NCBI GenBank assembly: GCA_021154945.1
Contig: JAJNQF010000136.1
Span: forward strand, 1-5,394
Origin: Sphingomonas sp.
GTDB lineage: Bacteria; Pseudomonadota; Alphaproteobacteria; Sphingomonadales; Sphingomonadaceae
Direction: 5' to 3'
Length of the DNA: 5,394 nt
The notes beneath the pieces were generated by a model. That model was not told where the DNA came from, searched no databases, and saw only the letters and a list, made by a program, of their open reading frames with translations. A program made the position numbers and the translations under genes. Shown here piece by piece: positions 1 through 5,394 of this stretch (position 1 is its first letter; each line of letters opens with the position of its first letter).

Positions 1-2511
<2,511 letters not shown>

Positions 2512-2793
2512 TTTGCAGCAGTCCCCATTTTGGCGCGGCGGGGGAAGACTGTCCGAAGGCGAAGCGGGAGAGCGGGGCCAACGGGAGTCGCACGCGCGGT
2601 TTATGTTGGCGCCGCCTTACGCCGGGGGTGGGGAATTGCAAGCGGCCATCCCGCTAGGGTCAGGACTTCTGTGGTTGCCGCCCGTGATGCAAGAGGGTTT
2701 CTGACCGTTTGAACTGGTGATCGAGTGCGGTCTTCTGTCAGGCCTAGATTGCGGCGCTTTCAAAGGCCGCTGGCCGGTATGGTGATCCGCGGA
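2512..2793 (-). promoter_or_regulatory. acnA upstream intergenic region, no confident promoter
   Basis: This 282-bp non-coding stretch separates the aconitase start from the right end of the IS5-family element, so it should hold the native acnA promoter. The only translation signal I can point to is GGGGA at 2526-2522, 10 nt before the ATG, a weak Shine-Dalgarno. I do not see a convincing -35/-10 pair. An imperfect hairpin lies at 2751-2770 (gcggc paired with gccgc, with a bulged G and a small A/T inner stem) and has no T-run after it. The bases 2783-2796 form a perfect 14-bp palindrome that runs into the IS end. Confidence 0.5.
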
Positions 2794-2805
2794 TCAGGTC
2801 CAAAT
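2794..2805 (+). repeat. Right terminal inverted repeat of the IS5-family element
   Basis: TCAGGTCCAAAT on the plus strand matches the inverted left end TCAGGACCCATT at 9 of 12 positions. It is now separated from the transposase genes by the nested IS1111-group element. Exact ends are uncertain by two or three bases. Confidence 0.65.
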
Positions 2806-2812
2806 CTCATTG
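2804..2812 (+). repeat. 9-bp direct repeat, copy 1, at the IS1111-group right junction
   Basis: atctcattg here is identical to 4051-4059 and in the same orientation. One copy is part of the original IS5 tip; the other is either a target duplication or part of the IS1111-group element. Confidence 0.75.
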
Positions 2813-2935
2813 GCGAGCTTATCACTCAGAGTCCTGAACTGGTTTTCCTGATCCAGATCTGTTCGATCATTTTGCCCATTCGGGTCGTCGCCTTCTCACA
2901 CCCCTTTCATCCAGCCTGTCTGGGTTGGCCTCGTA
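2813..2935 (-). ncRNA. Candidate bridge RNA/seekRNA region of the IS1111-group element
   Basis: IS110-family transposases are known to use an element-encoded guide RNA; in the IS1111 group it comes from the untranslated segment downstream of the transposase, which is this 123-nt stretch. On the minus strand I can draw hairpin GATCTGG/CCAGTTC with loop ATCAGGAAAA (one T-T mismatch; 2859-2836) and hairpin TCAG-GACT-CTGA (2837-2826). The segment TCTGGATCAGG (2857-2847) shares 9 bases with the sequence left of the insertion (4070-4062), and its GGATCAGG is complementary to the right flank (2798-2791). Transcription, exact ends and guide function are inference. Confidence 0.4.
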
Positions 2936-3967
2936 TTAGGCAGCCATGACCGGCATCGGATTCTTGTAGTCTTCGTTCTTTGTCAGCATGGCCCAGATCT
3001 GGCGCGCCATCTTGTTGGCTAGTGCGATGGCGACTAACATGCGCGGCTTACGGGCCATCATGCGCGCCAGCCATGAGCTTTCCGGGATCGCCTTGCGTCC
3101 CATCCAGTTCAATCGCGACATGGCACCAATGATCAGCATCTGCCGGATGTCGGCCTGGCCGGCCTTGGTGATCCGCCCGAGCCGTTCCTTGCCGCCTGAT
3201 GAAAACTGTCGCGGTACCAATCCAAGCCACGCCGCAAAGTCACGACCATTGTGAAAGCTCGCCATGTCAGGCGCAAAGGTCTCCACTGCCATCGCCACCA
3301 GCGGGCCGACGCCAGGCATGGTCTGCAATCGCTTCGATACCGGCGTGGCGGCTGCGAGTTCCTTGATCCTTGCGGTCTTCGCATCAATCCAGCCATTGAG
3401 TACAGCAATCTGATCGAGCATCGCGAGGCATTCCTCGCGCATCAAAGTCGGCAGATCGCTGTTGGGCGCCTCCAAGATTGCGCGGATGCGACCGACGTGC
3501 TGGATGCCCTGAGGGATAACGTGCCCGAACTCATACAAGGCTGCCCGCAAGGCGTTCACCGTCTCGGTCCGCTGACGCACAAGGCGCTGGCGTGATCGAT
3601 ACAGGATCGCCGCGCTCTGCTGAGCCTCGCTCTTGGGTTCAACAAAGCGCATCTCGGGCCGCTGGGCCGCCACCACAATCGCCTCAGCATCGGCTGCGTC
3701 GTTCTTCTGGCGCTTCACAAATGGGCGCACGTAGCGCGGCGCGATCAGCCTGACCTCGTGGCCAAATCCGCTCAACACACGCGCCCAGTAATGAGCGCTA
3801 CCGCACGCCTCCATTACGACCGCGGCGGCTGGATGCCGGGCCATGAACGTGCGAAACGTCTGCCGCGACAGCTTGCGTTGAAACTGAATCTCGCCGTTCA
3901 TCGACGCCCCGTGAACCTGGAAAACAGACTTTGCCAGATCCACACCAATCATCGTATCGATACTCAT
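2936..3967 (-). CDS. IS110-family (IS1111-group) DEDD transposase
   Basis: This 343-residue recombinase would catalyse excision and insertion of its own element as a circular intermediate, guided by an element-encoded RNA. The N-terminal RuvC-like DEDD domain shows D10 (IGVDLAK), E53 (VVMEACGSAHYWAR) and D90/D93 (KNDAADAEAI); the phrase YVRPFVKRQKNDAADAEAI followed by QRPEMRFVEPKS is typical of the IS1111 group. A middle coiled region covers about 115-205. The C-terminal Transposase_20 domain has a helix-hairpin-helix-like LQTMPGVGPLVA (214-225) and FSSGGKERLGRITKAG (255-270), where S256 or S257 is the likely nucleophile. An AAAGGA ribosome site (3981-3976) lies 8 nt before the ATG, and the stop is TAA. 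No truncation or frameshift is visible, so it is probably active. Confidence 0.95.
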   Translation of the reverse strand: MSIDTMIGVDLAKSVFQVHGASMNGEIQFQRKLSRQTFRTFMARHPAAAVVMEACGSAHYWARVLSGFGHEVRLIAPRYVRPFVKRQKNDAADAEAIVVAAQRPEMRFVEPKSEAQQSAAILYRSRQRLVRQRTETVNALRAALYEFGHVIPQGIQHVGRIRAILEAPNSDLPTLMREECLAMLDQIAVLNGWIDAKTARIKELAAATPVSKRLQTMPGVGPLVAMAVETFAPDMASFHNGRDFAAWLGLVPRQFSSGGKERLGRITKAGQADIRQMLIIGAMSRLNWMGRKAIPESSWLARMMARKPRMLVAIALANKMARQIWAMLTKNEDYKNPMPVMAA

Positions 3968-3986
3968 AGTTGCCGTCCTTTCCGTT

Positions 3987-4008
3987 CGTAGCTTGAACCA
4001 AAACTACG
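3987..4008 (-). other. Hairpin in the leader of the IS1111-group transposase
   Basis: On the minus strand CGTAGTTT pairs with AAGCTACG around loop TGGTTC, an 8-bp stem with one G-T pair. It ends 19 nt before the start codon, just upstream of the AAAGGA ribosome site. It may damp translation from outside transcripts or belong to the left-end structure used in recombination; neither role can be read from sequence alone. Confidence 0.4.
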
Positions 4009-4050
4009 CTGGCACATCTTGATGTCGTCAGGGAGGGCGGCAACCACCCC

Positions 4051-4059
4051 ATCTCATTG
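4051..4059 (+). repeat. 9-bp direct repeat, copy 2, at the IS1111-group left junction
   Basis: atctcattg repeats 2804-2812. Read on the minus strand it contains the TGA stop of the IS5 transposase, so the insertion left that gene's stop intact. Confidence 0.75.
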
Positions 4060-4488
4060 ATTGATCCAGAAGAGGAAGATGCAAGCGAAGGTGATGGCGG
4101 CGAGGAAGGTGTCGGCGCATCGGTCGTATCGTGTGTGGATGCGTCGCCAGTCCTTGAGGCGAGCGAAGAGGTTCTCGATTTTGTGTCGCTGCCGATAGAG
4201 CGCCGGGTCGTATCGATGCTGGATTTTGTGCAGCGGATGAGGGGGGATGCAGGCGGTTATGCCGCGTGTCGCGAGAGCCTTTCGGAACCAGAGCGAGCTA
4301 TAGGCGCGGTCGGCGAGCATGGTTTTGGCGTCCGGCAGGGCGTCGATGAGCGCTTCGGCGCCTTTGTGATCGCTGCGCTGTCCTTCGGTCAGATGGAGAC
4401 GCAATGGTCGCCCGCGTCCGTCGCACACGACATGCAGCTTGCTGGTCAGGCCGCCGCGGCTGCGTCCGATACATCGGGGTAGAGCCCC
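4054..4488 (-). CDS. IS5-family transposase, second frame (orfB), expressed by -1 frameshift
   Basis: Family homology in this frame begins directly after the slippery site (GALPRCIGRSRGGLTSKLHVV) and runs 144 residues to TGA at 4054-4056. It supplies the second catalytic Asp (LADRAYSS) and the Glu (RQRHKIENLFARLKDWRRI). In the 251-residue fusion with orfA the DDE triad is D91, D167 and E212. There is no good start codon or ribosome site at the head of the frame; the GTG at 4428 would omit conserved residues, so independent translation is unlikely. The stop lies inside the 9-bp repeat at the IS1111-group junction, so the coding sequence survived that insertion intact. Confidence 0.88.
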   Translation of the reverse strand, partial: GALPRCIGRSRGGLTSKLHVVCDGRGRPLRLHLTEGQRSDHKGAEALIDALPDAKTMLADRAYSSLWFRKALATRGITACIPPHPLHKIQHRYDPALYRQRHKIENLFARLKDWRRIHTRYDRCADTFLAAITFACIFLFWINQ

Positions 4489-4808
4489 TTTTTGAGCAAG
4501 CTCGCCGCCGTCCGGTGCGCCTTGAGGTGGGTCGCATCGATCATCAGCGTCCCATCGCCGTCCTTGGCCAGTTCGGCAAAGATGCGGTTGAATACGCCCA
4601 GCCGGCTCCAGCGGATGAAGCGGTTGTAGATCGTCTTGTGCGGCCCATATTCCCGCGGCGCATCGCGCCAGCGGACCCCATTGCGGATCACGAACAATAT
4701 TCCGCTCAATATCCGCCGGTCATCGACCCGCGGGATCCCATGCGAAAGCGGGAAATAGGGCTCGATCCGGCGCATCTGCGCCTCGCTCAACAACAGCAAA
4801 TCACTCAT
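4446..4808 (-). CDS. IS5-family transposase, first frame (orfA)
   Basis: This 120-codon frame encodes the N-terminal half of the IS5-type DDE transposase: a helix-turn-helix-like DNA-binding region (about 1-70, with RRILSGILFVIRNGVRWRDAP and YNRFIRWSRLGVF) and the first catalytic Asp, D91, in MIDATHLKAHR. The ATG at 4808 is well supported by AGGAGGT at 4821-4815, 6 nt upstream. Family-like sequence stops at TAASLLKKG (residue 108); the rest, GLYPDVSDAAAAA, is out-of-frame tail before the TGA. Alone it lacks the other two catalytic residues and could at most bind DNA. Full transposase requires a -1 shift at 4493-4488 into the next frame. Confidence 0.9.
   Translation of the reverse strand: MSDLLLLSEAQMRRIEPYFPLSHGIPRVDDRRILSGILFVIRNGVRWRDAPREYGPHKTIYNRFIRWSRLGVFNRIFAELAKDGDGTLMIDATHLKAHRTAASLLKKGLYPDVSDAAAAA
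4466..4493 (-). promoter_or_regulatory. Programmed -1 ribosomal frameshift site of the IS5-family transposase
   Basis: In the orfA frame the codons read CTC AAA AAG GGG. Slipping back one base on AAAAAG (4493-4488) puts the ribosome in the orfB frame exactly where family homology switches: LLKK joined to GALPRCIG. Two small stems follow: GGGG-CTCTA-CCCC directly after the A-run, and CCGA-TGTA-TCGG about 10 nt downstream (4477-4466). A/G slippery runs of this kind are the usual signal in two-frame IS elements. Efficiency is unknown, and a simple indel mutation is the alternative. Confidence 0.7.
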
Positions 4809-4814
4809 CGCGGC

Positions 4815-4821
4815 ACCTCCT
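4815..4821 (-). promoter_or_regulatory. Strong ribosome binding site of IS5-family orfA
   Basis: AGGAGGT on the minus strand, 6 nt before the ATG at 4808, is a near-perfect Shine-Dalgarno and fixes the orfA start. Confidence 0.85.
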
Positions 4822-4862
4822 GCCGCTTTGAATCACCAACCCAAACACAGCGCAATATGTTT

Positions 4863-4874
4863 AATGGGTCCTGA
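4863..4874 (-). repeat. Left terminal inverted repeat of the IS5-family element
   Basis: On the minus strand this reads TCAGGACCCATT, lies 54 nt upstream of the orfA start codon, and pairs with the repeat at 2794-2805. The bases beyond it (4875 onward, gcctag) belong to the host flank. Confidence 0.65.
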
Positions 4875-4928
4875 GCCTAGGCTACTCTCGTTGGGGAGGT
4901 CGGGTGGGGGAGCGGGCCGGTGCCGCGC

Positions 4929-4951
4929 CAGTTTCAGCCGCGCTGAAACTG
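4929..4951 (-). repeat. Perfect 9-bp inverted repeat over the prepilin peptidase stop codon
   Basis: CAGTTTCAG and CTGAAACTG are exact reverse complements around a 5-nt CG-rich spacer. The stem includes the last codons and the TGA. No T-run follows on the minus strand, so it is not a standard intrinsic terminator; it may protect the mRNA 3' end or end transcription weakly. Confidence 0.45.
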
Positions 4952-5392
4952 CATCAACAGCGGCCACAGCGGCACCGCCGCGAAAGCGGCGGTGCAGGCA
5001 AAGACACCGAAGGGGACCGGCCGCTGGCCGAGCGGCTGGTCCCCTTTTCGCCCGGCAATAAGCGCCCAGACGATGCCGCCAAGGCTGGCGAGCAACAGCA
5101 TCAGCGGCAGCGCCTGCCAGCCGAGCCAGCAGCCGATCGCGGCGACCAGCTTGGGATCGCCGCCGCCCATGCCCTCGCGCCCGCGCCCGCGCCGATAGGC
5201 GAGCGCGATCAGCGCGAGCAGGCCGCCGCCCGCGATAGCTCCGATCCAGCGGTCGAGCAGACGGGTGCCGAGCATCGGTCCGGCGAGCAACAGGCCGGCG
5301 ACCGCGAGCACCGCATTGAGCCGGTCGGGCAGCCACATATCGCGCGCGTCGAGCAAGGCGAGCGGCAGCAGCAGCCAGCCGAACAGCGCCCA
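4934..5392 (-). CDS. Prepilin peptidase, family A24 (GspO/PilD-like), N-terminus outside window
   Basis: This inner-membrane aspartic protease cleaves the leader of type IV prepilins or type II secretion pseudopilins; fuller members also N-methylate the new N-terminus. The visible 152 residues include both active-site motifs: LLDARDMWLPDRLN (13-26), with the pattern of the first catalytic Asp, and GMGGGDPKLVAA (74-85), the GxGD motif with D79. Hydrophobic spans at about 2-14, 27-42, 49-65, 82-113 and 128-146 fit a multi-pass membrane protein. The frame runs off the window's right edge without a start; a full-length enzyme is about 250-290 residues and its N-terminal region, with any zinc-binding cysteines, would lie beyond. 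A short TadV/CpaA-type peptidase cannot be excluded. No partner genes are visible. Confidence 0.88.
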   Translation of the reverse strand, partial: WALFGWLLLPLALLDARDMWLPDRLNAVLAVAGLLLAGPMLGTRLLDRWIGAIAGGGLLALIALAYRRGRGREGMGGGDPKLVAAIGCWLGWQALPLMLLLASLGGIVWALIAGRKGDQPLGQRPVPFGVFACTAAFAAVPLWPLLMQFQRG

Positions 5393-5394
5393 GA

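Larger units (their letters stand above)
2804..4059 (-). mobile_element. IS110-family, IS1111-group insertion sequence nested in the IS5 element
   Basis: The element carries one DEDD transposase gene (3967-2936), about 85 bp upstream of it and about 125 bp of untranslated sequence downstream. It is bounded by the 9-bp direct repeat atctcattg (2804-2812 and 4051-4059), which sets its length at about 1,247 bp with one copy counted; the exact crossover within the repeat cannot be resolved. There are no terminal inverted repeats, as expected for IS110. A candidate subterminal pair is TTGCCGCCCT (minus, 4043-4034) and TTGGCGAGCT (plus, 2810-2819), 7 of 10 identical. The left copy lies 7 nt from base 4050, the offset I recall for IS1111-group elements. 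The sequence looks less GC-rich than the flanking host genes. Confidence 0.8.
2794..4874 (-). mobile_element. IS5-family element (IS427-like, orfA/orfB), interrupted by an IS1111-group element
   Basis: The outer element is defined by its two transposase frames (4808-4446 and the overlapping frame ending at 4054) and by terminal inverted repeats TCAGGACCCATT (minus strand, 4874-4863) and TCAGGTCCAAAT (plus strand, 2794-2805), matching at 9 of 12 positions. Removing the 1,247-bp nested element leaves about 834 bp, a normal size for this IS5 subgroup. In the rebuilt element the transposase stop codon lies only 13 nt from the right tip, also usual for the group. I find no short direct repeat outside the two ends, so either the ends are off by a few bases or the flanks have rearranged. 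Subgroup assignment is from memory of family features, not from a search. Confidence 0.8.

Noticed and set aside
2635..2663. Possible acnA promoter CTGACC-N17-TGCAAT on the minus strand
   Set aside because: The spacing is right but both boxes match the consensus poorly and similar pairs are easy to find by chance.
2710..2843. Repeated 9-mer tgaactggt at 2710-2718 and 2835-2843
   Set aside because: One copy is in host flank and the other inside the inner IS, with no matching structure around them; probably chance.
3251..3595. Plus-strand frame of 114 codons inside the IS1111-group transposase
   Set aside because: It lies wholly antisense to a well-supported transposase gene and has no recognisable motif.
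4057..4482. Plus-strand frame of 141 codons across IS5 orfB
   Set aside because: It is antisense to the transposase catalytic region and its product looks like shadow sequence.
4054..4808. Reading the IS5 transposase as a frameshifted pseudogene
   Set aside because: The frame change falls at an A5G slippery run with following stems and restores all conserved residues, the normal organisation for two-frame IS5 elements.
4833..5336. Minus-strand frame of 167 codons overlapping the prepilin peptidase
   Set aside because: It overlaps the peptidase in a different frame, is Arg/Ala-rich without motifs, and runs into the IS5 end. The peptidase frame carries both catalytic motifs.

Overview
The window looks like a piece of an alphaproteobacterial chromosome, most likely a sphingomonad (Sphingopyxis/Sphingobium-like). 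This rests on the high GC, the style of the aconitase and prepilin peptidase proteins, and the kinds of insertion sequence present; it is inference, not a database result. All recognisable genes read on the minus strand.

Layout from high to low coordinates, the direction of transcription. (1) 5392-4934 is the C-terminal part of a prepilin peptidase (aspartic protease family A24, GspO/PilD-like); its start lies outside the window. (2) 4874-2794 is an IS5-family element of the two-frame orfA/orfB type (IS427-like), about 834 bp long once the insertion is removed. Its transposase is split at an A5G slippery sequence, where a -1 shift would give a 251-residue DDE transposase. (3) Between the orfB stop and the element's right terminal repeat sits a second, complete insertion sequence of about 1.25 kb. 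It belongs to the IS110 family, IS1111 group, and encodes a 343-residue DEDD transposase. (4) 2793-2512 is the intergenic region upstream of aconitase. (5) 2511-1 encodes aconitate hydratase A (AcnA), 837 codons visible, with the C-terminal tip cut by the window edge.

The two host genes are unrelated in function: TCA cycle, and maturation of type II secretion or type IV pilus pseudopilins. What is worth a second look is the nested mobile element. An IS1111-type element, a group now known to use a guide RNA (bridge or seekRNA), has landed in the last few bases of an IS5 element. The 123-nt untranslated segment downstream of its transposase contains a stretch matching the sequence just outside both junctions. 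The aconitase also carries an unexpected proline in place of a conserved active-site histidine.

I see no CRISPR array, tRNA, rRNA or defence system. The long plus-strand reading frame across 109-2712 is an antisense shadow of acnA.
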